From positions 186,001 through 250,000 of the forward strand of contig CAXKVV010000053.1 in the NCBI GenBank assembly GCA_964058805.1: a stretch of DNA of 64,000 nucleotides, written 5' to 3'. The position numbers and the translations under genes are program-made. Under the pieces are notes generated by a model. The model was not told the DNA's origin. It saw only the letters and a list, made by a program, of their open reading frames with translations, and ran no database searches. This stretch comes from Schoenoplectus triqueter (Eukaryota; Streptophyta; Magnoliopsida; Poales; Cyperaceae). Of this stretch, positions 12,194 through 22,295 are shown piece after piece. How positions within the stretch are numbered: position 1 is the first letter of the stretch; each line of letters opens with the position of its first letter.

Positions 12194-12777
12194 TAGTGCT
12201 GCACAAAAAAACTCGGGCTCATGGCTCAGCTCGAGCTCGATTCGGGTTCGATCTAATCTGGCTCGATAGTTAAATAAGCTGAGTTTGAGTTGGGGTTGGC
12301 TTGGCTCATAGCTCGATTCAACTCGAATAATAATAATTTATATATTTTATTTTCTGCTAAACTCTAATCCGATAATCTATCTCTCATCATCTCACCATCT
12401 CAAACAGTTTAACGACTTCTCGTACTCACTCGTGACCCGGCTCATATATCTGACTCGATAGTTTTTTGCCGGTTCATCCATTCAAATTAGTGCAGTAAAG
12501 ATTTTATTGAAATATAGTTTGTTCATATATTATTTTTGTACTAACTCATGTACCATTCTTGTAGATATATCAAATTTGTAATTTATAGATATATTAAATA
12601 TAAATATTAAACGGAGTCAACGTACATACATTGATTCATGAGCTAGCTTAAATAGTAACGAGTTGAAGTTGAGCTGGGCTTTTCAGTTTAAAACGTTTCA
12701 TGAGCTCGACTCGAATTGTCAAGAGCTGAACTTGAGTTAAATTCGGCTCACTCGAACTCGATTCGTTTGTAGCCCTA
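12194..12777. mobile_element. hAT-type MITE with GAGCTCGA-rich arms
   Basis: The left end TAGTGCTGCACAAA and the complement of the right end TAGGGCTACAAACGAATCG match. The inner arms are full of CTCGAGCTCGA and GGCTCGA words in opposite orientations. The flanks are CATGTTAT and GATGTTAT, a 7-of-8 target duplication typical of hAT elements. No transposase is present. Confidence 0.75.
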
Positions 12778-13753
12778 GATGTTATGATTCAGTTTGAGCT
12801 TGAATATCAAAGTTTTTTTTTTACATTATTTGTGTTTTTATACTCTTTATTATGGCCTTGTACTATAATTTTGTTTCACCATCATAACACATGGATGGGT
12901 CGGAATTTTCGGAGTCTTGTTCTAGGCAAACATGATATACATGCACACAACGAGATCGGATAGATGGATATTTTGATAGAGTTACGTGAATCTTTCAAGT
13001 GGGATGATAGGTGAAATAGTCAGAAAAATGAACATAATTGTCTATTTTTATTCGCAAACCGCTTTAAAAAAATTTGTGAGTTTGATAACAAACTCTTCTA
13101 AATTTCATCGGATGAAGAGTATTTTTTTTCATGAGTTTGAATAAATTTGATTCTGTTGAATATTGTATACTTGCCGAACACAATTAGAATAATATGAAAA
13201 TGACTTAATTTCTGTGATCTCTCTGTTTATGTATAAAATAACATAAAATTCTCCCTATTTCATTTGATGTTGTACATGTGAGATAGTGAAATCCATTGGA
13301 GTTATTTTTTTTCCGAATTTGAGAGGAACAAAAAGGGTAATATGAATCAGAGGTATTATGTTAGTGAATATCTGTTACATGTAATGGAGAGCTATTTAAT
13401 TAATAAAAAAAACATTAACATTGACTGATTTGATTCAATAATAACTTGTAGGAAAATGCAAGGACCCATTTAATTATATAAGATAGGACCTAGTTCAATA
13501 CTTGTAAATCTCACAAATCAGAACCTAATATTGTGAGGTATTTTTGAGGAGTATATATTTTTATTTGTCTTCTAACTGTCCTCTAATTATTTCCAGAAGA
13601 TTCCATTAAATCATTTATTTTTTTCATTTCATAAAAAGCCTCGCAATGCTTGGACACCAAGCTTGTACAGCTCGAGTGAACATCTAAGTTTATTTCTACT
13701 CTTCCGGGTTGACATTGCAAGAAGCTATTTACAATATAAGTAACTAAGACATG

Positions 13754-13788
<35 letters not shown>
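12778..13788. other. Intergenic, no gene; ends in a (TA)n run
   Basis: Nothing recognised apart from a TA microsatellite at about 13757-13787 that abuts the next foldback element. Confidence 0.45.
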
Positions 13789-13790
<2 letters not shown>

Positions 13791-14197
13791 TAAATATATT
13801 ATGAGCTTAACTCACGGAGGTCTTCTCTAAGTTTAACTCAAAAAATATATCAAATCATCTCCAAATTTTAATTTATCATGCTCATTAAATTCTTTATATG
13901 AAAATCTTGTGGGATACAAAAATTTGGAGCGTTTTGAGCTCTTTAAGTCATAATTTTTAATTTTTAAAAATGATGTTGAAAGATTGAATATATTATTATT
14001 ATTTTTAGAGCTCATTTTCCAAAATAAAAAACCATAACTTAAAAATCTCAAAACACTCTAAATTTTTGCATCCCACAAGATTTTTATATAAAAAATTTAA
14101 TGAGCATGATAAATTAAAATTTGAAGATAATTTATTATAATTTTTGAGTTAAGCTCACAGAATACCTCCGTAATCTTAAGCTCACGGTATCTTTACT
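13789..14197. mobile_element. Foldback MITE, AGTAAA family, copy 1
   Basis: The element is almost entirely two inverted arms. It begins AGTAAATATATTATGAGC and ends with the complement of AGTAAAGATACCGTGAGC. TA repeats flank it on both sides, which fits insertion at TA. Four more members occur at 14218, 34224, 34647 and 49525. Shared inner words are CTTGTGGGATACAAAAATTT and TCCCACAAGATTT. Confidence 0.8.
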
Positions 14198-14217
14198 ATA
14201 TATATATATATATATAG

Positions 14218-14627
14218 AGTAAATCTACGTTGAGTTTAAGCTCACGGAATACCTCCGTGAGCTTAGTTCAAAAAATATATCAAATGATCTCCAAATTTTG
14301 ATTTTTCAATTTCATTAAATTTTTCATATTGAAATCTTGTGGGGTACAAAAATTTGGAATGTTTCGAGTTTTCTAAGTTATTTTTTTCAAATTTTTAAAA
14401 TAATGTAGAAACATTGAATATTTTATTATTATTTTTGAAGCTAATTTTCAAAAATTAAAAAATATGACTTAGAAAACTCGAAACAATCCAAATTTTTGTA
14501 TCCCACAAGATTTCAATATGAAGAATTTAATGAGATTGAAAAATCAAAATTCGGAGATCATTTGATATATTTTTTGAGCTAAGCTCACGGAGGTCTTCCG
14601 TGAGCTTAAGCTCACCGTAGATTTACT
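14218..14627. mobile_element. Foldback MITE, AGTAAA family, copy 2 (adjacent)
   Basis: It starts AGTAAATCTACGTTGAG and ends with the complement of AGTAAATCTACGGTGAGC. Its arms match better than those of copy 1, so it is probably a younger insertion. Only about 20 bp of TA repeat separates it from copy 1. Confidence 0.85.
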
Positions 14628-14867
14628 CTCTCTCTCTATATATATATATATATTTTTTCATACAAGTAATGCATTATCATTTCAGATAGCATGGTTGATA
14701 CTTAATAGTGTTGCAAATCATACTAGACCACTAAAACTTTTTAATTAATTTCAGTGGATTAATTAAAATCATAAATAAAAATTGTAGAAAATTAAAGGCT
14801 CAAATACTTAGATATAGGTGGGATAAGATTTTTCAGCCGTCCTTGCCGATCGTTTATGATGAGTATC

Positions 14868-15303
14868 TAGGGATGTCAACTCTTGACCCGATCTGATGAG
14901 TTAACCCGATCCGATCCGACCTGACATGACTCGAAAATAAATGAGTTGGGTATGAGTTTAATTTTTTTTACCTGAATCGAATTAGATCGGGTTCAGGTCA
15001 ACCCGACTCGACCCGATTAATTATATTTTTTTGAAGTAATTTTGTGATTTAGTACTAATTAAAACTTAAATATAAACTAATTAAGATTAATTATAAATTA
15101 ATTAATATTTTATTGCTTAAACTTATATAAAAATAATTATTAAATATTTAATTATTTTACATAGGTCGGGTCGGGTCGGGTCGACCCGTGACCCATCGGG
15201 TCGGGTATGGATCAAGTTTTTTTGACCCGAATTTAATCGGGTCGGGTCAAGAAAAATAATAAAATAATGTGACCCGACCCGACCTGACCCATTGACACCC
15301 CTA
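14868..15303. mobile_element. hAT-type MITE with TAGGGRTGTCAA ends and GGGTCGGGT arms
   Basis: The left end TAGGGATGTCAAC and the complement of the right end TAGGGGTGTCAATGGG match. Flanking octamers TGAGTATC and CGAGTATC differ at one base, the duplication size expected of hAT elements. The interior alternates GACCCGA and GGGTCGGGTC words in both orientations. Confidence 0.8.
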
Positions 15304-15364
15304 CGAGTATCCAATGAAGAAATGAAAAAGAAAAAAAAATAAAGCATCTAACAGGTAGGGGTAG

Positions 15365-15769
15365 TAAGAGTGTCAATTATTGATCTGACCTAACGGGTTA
15401 ACCTGATCCGATCCGAATCTGATCTGATCCGACATGATCCGAAGATAAATAGGTCGGGTATGAATTTAATTTTTTTTATCCAAATCAGGTCGGGTCAGGT
15501 TTGGATCAACACAATCCGACCCGTTATATTTTTTATGTAATTTTATGATTTATTACTTAAACATACACTAATTAATATTAATTATAAATTAATCAATATT
15601 TTATTGCTTAAAATTATAAAAAATAAGTAATAAATATTTGATTATTTTACACGGGTCGGATCGAGTATGGATTAAAATTTTTTGACCCGAATTTAATCGG
15701 ATTAAGATCTAGACAAGAAAAATAATAAAATAATATGATCCTATCTGATCCAACCCATTAACATTCCTA
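15365..15769. mobile_element. Diverged second copy of the same hAT-type MITE family
   Basis: The internal sequence and inverted GATCCGA/GGGTCGG words follow the copy at 14868. The ends have decayed (AAGAGTGTCAA on the left, complement TAGGAATGTTAATGGG on the right) and no target duplication remains. Confidence 0.6.
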
Positions 15770-16118
15770 GATAAAGATATAAACGGATGGAATACATACA
15801 GAATACAATAATATCATTATCCATTTACACCCCTACTTGAACGTATCTATCATCGTTGGCTACATTGGAGCTCCATTGCAAAAAACATTTAAAATAAATT
15901 TTATCCCGGATTTCACTGTCCAAATATCAATTTCCGCGCTTCTGACCCCCCAATAATTTCCACAACTTTTACTTATTCAACCACTTTAATAAACGCACCG
16001 GTCCTTGAACCACATTATTAATCGCACCAAATCCTTCACAACTCGATCCCTCCCACCTTCTCACATCACCATCCATCTCCCCTTTCTCTTCTTCCTCCTC
16101 ATTTTTCTTCCACCAATA
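15770..16118 (+). promoter_or_regulatory. Promoter and 5' untranslated region of the transporter gene
   Basis: The stretch runs from the MITE to the ATG at 16119. From about 16015 it is C/T-rich, like plant 5' leaders. A reading frame stays open upstream of the ATG but has no ATG of its own. No TATA box is assigned with certainty. Confidence 0.45.
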
Positions 16119-17228
16119 ATGGGTTCTCAGAACCCCGGTGGCGGTGTCACCGCCGCTCAGCCAGTTGCATCAGAAAGTGTGCTCAGGAAAGTTCTCTTCT
16201 CATACTTCTATGTGTCAATATGGATTTTCCTAAGCTTCACAGTGATTGTGTTCAACAAGTACATACTAGACCCGAAGATGTATGACTGGCCTTTCCCGAT
16301 CTCTCTTACCATGGTGCACATGGGATTCTGCTCCTCCCTTGCATTCGCTCTCGTGCGCGTATTTCGTCTTGTCGACCCGCCCTCATCCCCTTCGATGACG
16401 CCTTCTCTCTACTTCAAGTCGGTGGTTCCAATCGGCGCGTTGTATGCCCTCTCTTTGTGGTTCTCCAATTCAGCGTACATCTACTTGTCTGTGTCGTTTA
16501 TTCAGATGCTCAAGGCACTCATGCCAGTTGCTGTTTACTCGACTGGCATTCTTTTCAAGAAAGATAATTACAAGAATTCAACGATGCTCAATATGCTCTC
16601 AATCTCACTCGGTGTCGCTGTGGCGGCTTATGGCGAGGCAAGGTTTGATGTATGGGGTGTGACGCTGCAGCTGGCTGCTGTTGCGGCCGAGGCAACCCGG
16701 CTCGTTCTCATTCAAATCTTGCTCACATCGAAAGGAATATCTCTAAACCCCATTACCTCTCTGTATTATGTCGCACCATGTTGCTTTGTCTTCCTCACTG
16801 TTCCATGGTTGATTGTTGAGTTGCCTCGTCTTCGTGCCATGAGTTCATTCAAGCCAGATTTGTTAACTTTTGGCACGAACTCTTTGTGTGCGTTTGCACT
16901 CAACCTTGCTGTGTTCTTGCTCGTTGGAAAGACCTCAGCGCTAACAATGAATGTGGCCGGGGTGGTGAAGGATTGGTTGTTGATTGCTTTCTCTTGGTCT
17001 GTGATCAAGGACACAGTGACGCCGATCAATTTGTTTGGATACGGCATCGCATTTCTCGGGGTGGCCTATTACAACCATGTCAAATTGCAAGGTCTGAAGG
17101 CAAAAGAGGCTCAAGGAGAGAAGAAACCCACAGCGGCACAGGAAACTGATGAGGAGGCCGGTGCTTTGCTCAGGGACATTGACGGCAGCAAACGGGAAGA
17201 GGATCGGGGCAATGAGTCGAAGGCCTAA
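16119..17228 (+). CDS. Triose-phosphate-translocator family (KT group) sugar-phosphate/phosphate transporter
   Basis: Single-exon gene for 369 residues. It resembles the intronless Arabidopsis proteins annotated as probable sugar phosphate/phosphate translocators (At4g32390 and At2g25520 type). It is an integral membrane carrier of the drug/metabolite transporter superfamily with about ten predicted helices. The first is around residues 30-50, ending in FNKYIL. Conserved blocks include [35 protein letters not shown] and [17 protein letters not shown]. The C-terminal tail is hydrophilic and acidic ([16 protein letters not shown]), cytosolic in related proteins. The ATG at 16119 is chosen because homologues start with a short Gly/Ala-rich segment; the open frame further upstream has no ATG. 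There is no plastid transit peptide, so an endomembrane (Golgi/ER) location is more likely than plastid (inference from family). The substrate cannot be read from sequence. No frameshift or missing block was seen. Confidence 0.93.
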   Translation: MGSQNPGGGVTAAQPVASESVLRKVLFSYFYVSIWIFLSFTVIVFNKYILDPKMYDWPFPISLTMVHMGFCSSLAFALVRVFRLVDPPSSPSMTPSLYFKSVVPIGALYALSLWFSNSAYIYLSVSFIQMLKALMPVAVYSTGILFKKDNYKNSTMLNMLSISLGVAVAAYGEARFDVWGVTLQLAAVAAEATRLVLIQILLTSKGISLNPITSLYYVAPCCFVFLTVPWLIVELPRLRAMSSFKPDLLTFGTNSLCAFALNLAVFLLVGKTSALTMNVAGVVKDWLLIAFSWSVIKDTVTPINLFGYGIAFLGVAYYNHVKLQGLKAKEAQGEKKPTAAQETDEEAGALLRDIDGSKREEDRGNESKA

Positions 17229-18516
17229 TCGATTTTGTGTTTTTGCTTTGATATATAATTGATTTCCGTTAGAATTTTGTTATCCTCAGTGATGAATTTA
17301 TTTGATATATCATTAGTTAAGATAATTGGAAACTGAGAACAGGATCTATTCTGAAACGCCTAAATATTTAGGTTTGACTGGTCATGAGGAGTCAATTTTT
17401 TGAAACATACGAAGTGATAAATTACCTTTCTATTTTTTTTTTCAACTTAGTCATATCAATACCCTGTATTTCATGAGAACTTTTTTTTTTTTTGGGAAAG
17501 GGTGATCAAATTAGTTGAGGATCACAAATTCTATTCAGTATTTACAGAACTTGAGATTCATAAAACAATCCAGCATTTACTTTTTTCTAATTAAATAAGA
17601 TTACTTTACAATTCGATGTACAAAAGAAATTTTGCATAAGCAGCACGCAGTATGATTTTGTGTTCCCTTTTCTTATATTTGAAGGTTTCTTTTTCTTTCA
17701 TTTAGTTAAATAATACATCGACATCACTGCCGTTCTGTCCAAATTCATAGGCTTAACAAATTTCTCAAGAAGTACCTTTCAAAATAGAAAGGGATCGATG
17801 TTGACTTCTTGCCAAGCAACCAAAAAGAGAGCTTTTAGCAAATTGACATTTCTTCCTTTTCCTTCCCTTGTTTGGTTTTGGGTCCATTTTGAATATTAAA
17901 AAAAATGTTTTTCGAGAAAAACAAAATAAAAACAGAGAGATTTTGTACTGGTAGATATCTAAAGAAAGGACAATTATTCAACAAGTCTTCTTGTATTCTT
18001 GTATGATGACTAGGCTAAAACTCAACTGGTCAACAATTAAATTGTATGATGGAACATGCTATGATGCTAACATGTTTGGTACAATTCAAATGGAACATTT
18101 GGCACATATCTTTTCACGTTCCAATGAGATCAGTTCACGTAATATCATGAAAAAGATGTTTACTTGAATATTAAATTGAAAAAATAATTAATGTGAAGAA
18201 GAACGTAGAAGCTAAGCTGGAACTTAGTGTTGGGAGTTGTAAGACCATTTAGCACGCCTCTAATTTTATAACCTATATTTCAAACCCATGATTTCTTATC
18301 TCTACGACTTCTTGTCAAATCAGTTTGAATGGTTCAAATAGCGCATTGAACGCCACTGTATTATAAAACAATGTAAATCATTTACAAACTGACTTGCGAA
18401 GAATTCTTCAACCGAAATAAAAAATTACCTATTGCTACGGATATGCACATTTCGCACCCCTATAATTAAATAAAGAATAAACAATGTATTAGCTTTCCCA
18501 AAAGGAAAAAAGATAC
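17229..18516. other. 3' flank between two convergent loci, no gene seen
   Basis: It contains the transporter's 3' untranslated region and downstream AT-rich DNA. The pheophytinase-like pseudogene on the opposite strand ends at its right edge, so the two loci are convergent. Confidence 0.5.
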
Positions 18517-19279
18517 CTATCTGGACACAATTGGAAGATTTGCCAAGTGAGACTTCACAATAGAGTTCATCTGATTCCAAAGAGAGAATTTCGACCCAAA
18601 ATACCGAACTTGTACCGATTTACGCAATCCTTCTCCCAGGTACTCCAATTCTCTAGCTAGACACACCCAATTCTTCGTATTCAGGTTCTTCAATGAAAGG
18701 CAGTGCAATTGACCCTTCTGACTCAAGGTTTTTAATCCAACCCCTCAGCAAGAAATTAATAACCTAATGAAAAGATGAACTACTTTAGGAGAGACCTTAT
18801 ATAAAATTTTTAAATCAAAATCACTCTCCCAAATTTATATAAAATATTGTCACAAAAGATTGTTATATATTGGAGAAGATTTATTCCATGAAAAGAATAT
18901 GGTAGTCCAGAACCCATACCGAGTCAAAGAAACTTTCATAATAGCAGTTTGGCAATTTATTGTTCTTTTTCATTTTCTTTTTATTTTTTCTTGGTAGCCA
19001 GTCATTTACTTTTTAATGTAGTGACCAATTAGGTAAAAACAGAGAGTTGAAACTGATAATGATGCATGTCGTATTACCTCAGGGACGTCATCGTGAGGGC
19101 AGTGACCCCAAATGGGTCTTCTTTGCCATACATAAGGCATATTGGGATGTCTTGTATTTGGCACCTGGACAAAGTAGAATTAGTTAGGAGTGCACAAGAA
19201 ACTGAGGTCAGAATACCATGGTAGTGACACAGTACTGGTACCATCTGCAAAATTCATGGTCCCAAAAAGGTGGTCAAAT

Positions 19280-19390
19280 CTGCTGTTATTCTTCTCGGGA
19301 TAACAGGGCTATCCTGATTCCTTCAATTTTGACCAAACAGATCCGATCGGGATAACAAAGTCCTGTTATCCAGAGAAGAATAACAGCAGA
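19280..19390. mobile_element. Short foldback MITE in an intron of the PPH pseudogene
   Basis: TCTGCTGTTATTCTTCTC at the left end returns in reverse complement at 19373-19390, followed on both sides by GGGATAACAGG-like words. About 110 bp with perfect outer 18-bp arms. The superfamily is not certain; ends of the GGGATAAC type suggest PIF/Harbinger (Tourist). Confidence 0.65.
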
Positions 19391-20044
19391 TATTGAAATC
19401 CCCAAGAAGTACATTGTGATATATAAAATAAGTTCCTTAACCAGTAGAGCCAAAAAAAACAAGCACCAAACAGTTGTAAAGGACAATGAAAAAGAAAGAA
19501 ACCAGAAACAAATAGTAATAACATGTTCGTCCTGCTACTTGAAAAGTATATGCATTGAATAGCATAAGACTAAGTAGTTAGGGATATAAATGATTAACAA
19601 AACATAACAGGAATTATTAAATTGTATATCATTATGCCTAAAGTATGTTGCTTTCCACTTTGGTCCTCTAAAAAGATTACATTTTGTTTCATAAACCATC
19701 TTGATCCTACTGTGACCTGCTACCAGAAGGTGGTGTAAATCATCCATCAGCCAAGGAGTTGCACCAAATTTGGACTTTTGGTTTTACAGGCGACGGACAC
19801 AATGGATAATTGATAATCTAAAAATATCCAGGAAAAAAGTACAGAAATCACAGATGCAAGCACTTTTTTTTTTCTTCTTTAAGCAAAGGGACAGCAGACC
19901 AAAGTGGTAGTTGTCATGATGTAAAGGAAATGATTGATAATATCTAACCTTAAAGATCAAAATGAAAATACAAGATGCTCCAGAGACCAGACAATGTCAG
20001 AAATTAACAAAAAGAAAATAATATTTTTACATATATATATATAT

Positions 20045-20458
20045 AGAATTTGTCTATTGTGTTTGAAGTAACACTTTGGTCAAAATGTTATCAGTCCAAA
20101 TTTTAATTTTTTATGTTCGCAATTTCAATTTAAGTAGCTCAATATAATTTTTATATCATAATCATGTAGAATACTATTTTTATCTTGTTTGGAGTTAATT
20201 TACTATACTTAATAATTTTTAAAATATAGACCTAAAATAATAGAAAAATAATAATATTTATATATCAAAAAAACTTACTTTCTAAAAATCATTAAGCAAA
20301 ATAAACTAATTCCAAACACAATAAAAATTAGTATTCTATAAAATTATGATATAAAGATTTTATTGAGTTACTTACATTGAAATTTTGATCATGAAAAATA
20401 AAAATTTGGATTGATAGCGTTTCGATCAAAGTGTTATACGAAGCATAATAGACAAACT

Positions 20459-20460
<2 letters not shown>
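20045..20460. mobile_element. Foldback MITE flanked by (TA)n inside the PPH pseudogene
   Basis: The left arm (TTTGTCTATTGTG, AACACTTTGGTCAAA, TCCAAATTTT, TCAATATAATTTTTATATCATA) is repeated in reverse complement on the right. Arms are about 170-190 bp and about 80% alike. TA repeats flank both ends. A smaller relative sharing the AACTCAATAAAATCTTTATATC core lies at 62895-63004. Confidence 0.7.
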
Positions 20461-20512
<52 letters not shown>

Positions 20513-20529
20513 GTATAGAGAGAGAGAGC
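20461..20529. repeat. (AT)n, (GTAT)n and (AG)n microsatellites
   Basis: Successive pure runs of AT, then GTAT, then AG immediately beside the foldback element. Confidence 0.9.
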
Positions 20530-20670
20530 TTGACTATGATGCTACGCTTAATATGGATAATCCGTGTGTTATAGATCATTTCTCTATTCTTAAAGTTCAA
20601 ATAGTCAATCTGACCACTCAAAATGATTTTGATATGAAATATAATTGTTGATCAAATTTTATACTTTTTA

Positions 20671-20815
20671 GATGTGAGGCTGTAGGGAGTTGAAGTGGGC
20701 AGCTGGTGGGCTTGGGTAGGCATCTGGGGTTGGGCCGGCTAGATGTGAGGCTGTAGGGAGTTGTGGGCCGGATTATATTTCATGTGAGGCTGTAGGGAGT
20801 TTTGGGCCGGAGTTA
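20671..20815. repeat. Three direct copies of GATGTGAGGCTGTAGGGAGT
   Basis: Copies start at 20671, 20742 and 20781, so spacing is 71 then 39 bp. The second and third are followed by the shared GTTGTGGGCCGG/GTTTTGGGCCGG. The block is GC-richer than its surroundings and may be part of an LTR or a decayed tandem array, in the place where the missing middle exons of the PPH copy would be expected. Confidence 0.75.
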
Positions 20816-21550
20816 TGAGCCACACATGTGTTTACATGTGTGAGTGGGCTAAACAGGCTGCAATGCTATGAGCTTATATCTGACCAAGAATTCCTAACAC
20901 TACAATTAAAAGACATTTTAAAGTTCTGAAACAAGGTGTTGCCATCTTATTGACCATTTTGATTAGAAGGAAAACACACTAAATATTCTATGGAGTAAGG
21001 TTCACATAGAACTAATGTCAAGCATTGGATTGATAATTACTTAATATACCCAATTACAAGTACCTGAATTACAGATTATTTTTGCCAAATACCCAATCAG
21101 CCATACCTGTTTGACAAAATGCTGAACTTGGTCGCGCCACAAATCAACTGAGTACACCAACTTGCTGGCCCATGGTTGAGACTCTTCTACAAATCCCCAA
21201 ACCCTTCCCTCTTCCACATTACTGGGTGCCAGGTCTCCATGGGGTAATGACATGCCTTGCCCCAAGAAGTCTAAAGCCCAAACCCGGTAATCACACCCCA
21301 AATCTCTCAATTGCTTCTCAGAATGAAATGCCCCAATCCCAAATCCAGGCAAAAATAGCACAGCTGGAGCATGGGTATTTTTCATTCCTGATGCTTCAAA
21401 ATGTACTGATAATTTGGGTTTATAATCCCACGGGGAGCTACTGATTTGGGATCCGTCATTCCCTCCAGACCCATTTGGCAAACCCGGGATTTTCAATTCC
21501 TGATTTCACCTGATTTCTCAGTGACACTTCCTGTACCAAAATATCCATCT

Positions 21551-22247
21551 GCTACTAAAGAATTGTGAGTTAACAGTTTAGTAGTGATTAGTAATAAACA
21601 TTTAGTTGAAAAGTACCTTGTCTACTCCTCAGGGTTTAGAGATCTCTCTCTCTCTCTCTCTCTTTTGTGAGATATTTATTAGACGGATGAAAGCATGAGT
21701 TTGCTCCAGCGAGTGCGAGAACGAGAAATTTAGAAATAAATGTAAAGAACAGATAACATGAGATAAATGAGAAAAATGTGAAGTGCGAGAGAGTCCTTGG
21801 CACTGGGAACTCTTCAACTCCAACTAAGTTGGTCCCAGTCTTGCCTGAGAAGATTTTCTGGTTTGTGATTCGCTGCTGTAGCTGTTTTCTGTTTGGTTAA
21901 GAGCAGAGAAATGTTAAGCGACTCCACAACACTCTCCACGCCTATACTGAATTAATTTTATTTACTTTTTCCTAAACAGCAGTTCAGGTAAGAGAAAATT
22001 CTGATCTGAACGGGACTGAAGCACTAATGAGGTAGCAATTCTTAAATTAAGTTTTTAGATTTTTTAAATATGTCACATCATCACTTTTTTTCATCATTAA
22101 TTTTATTTAATCTCTTCATCTTCTTAAATACAAGGGCTCATATAAAATAATTTCTCTCTTCATTTTAAATAATGTATATATTAACTATTAAAATGATTTC
22201 AACTTTTTAATATGATTCTTTATAAATCATTATATATTTAATTATAC

Positions 22248-22295
<48 letters not shown>

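Larger units (their letters stand above)
18517..21550 (-). pseudogene. PPH: Pheophytinase (PPH) pseudogene, internally deleted and frameshifted
   Basis: Pheophytinase is the plastid alpha/beta hydrolase that removes phytol from pheophytin during leaf senescence. Three homologous exon remnants lie on this strand. About 21496-21107 encodes the N-terminal part of the hydrolase domain (KIPGLPNG, VLFLPGFGIGAFHSEKQLRD, ALDFLGQGMSLP, DLWRDQVQHFVKQ) and ends at a GT donor. 19164-19078 encodes ICLMYGKEDP, then GHCPHDDVPE in another frame. 18763-18517 encodes the tail (VINFLLRGWIKNLES to VRYFGSKFSLW). Damage: (1) the exons with the nucleophile elbow GNSLGG and the following ~150 residues were not found between 19165 and 21106; (2) about 25 codons between EDP and the catalytic-His motif GHCPH are missing and the frame changes; (3) the last exon has a frameshift and stop near 18655. 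The 5' transit-peptide exon is uncertain (a GA repeat lies at 21640-21662), and the frame also breaks just upstream of KIPGLP. It cannot encode an active enzyme. Confidence 0.85.

Noticed and set aside
16005..16118. Upstream extension of the transporter frame by 38 codons
   Set aside because: It has no ATG, beginning only at a TTG. It is C/T-rich like a leader, and homologues start near the ATG at 16119.
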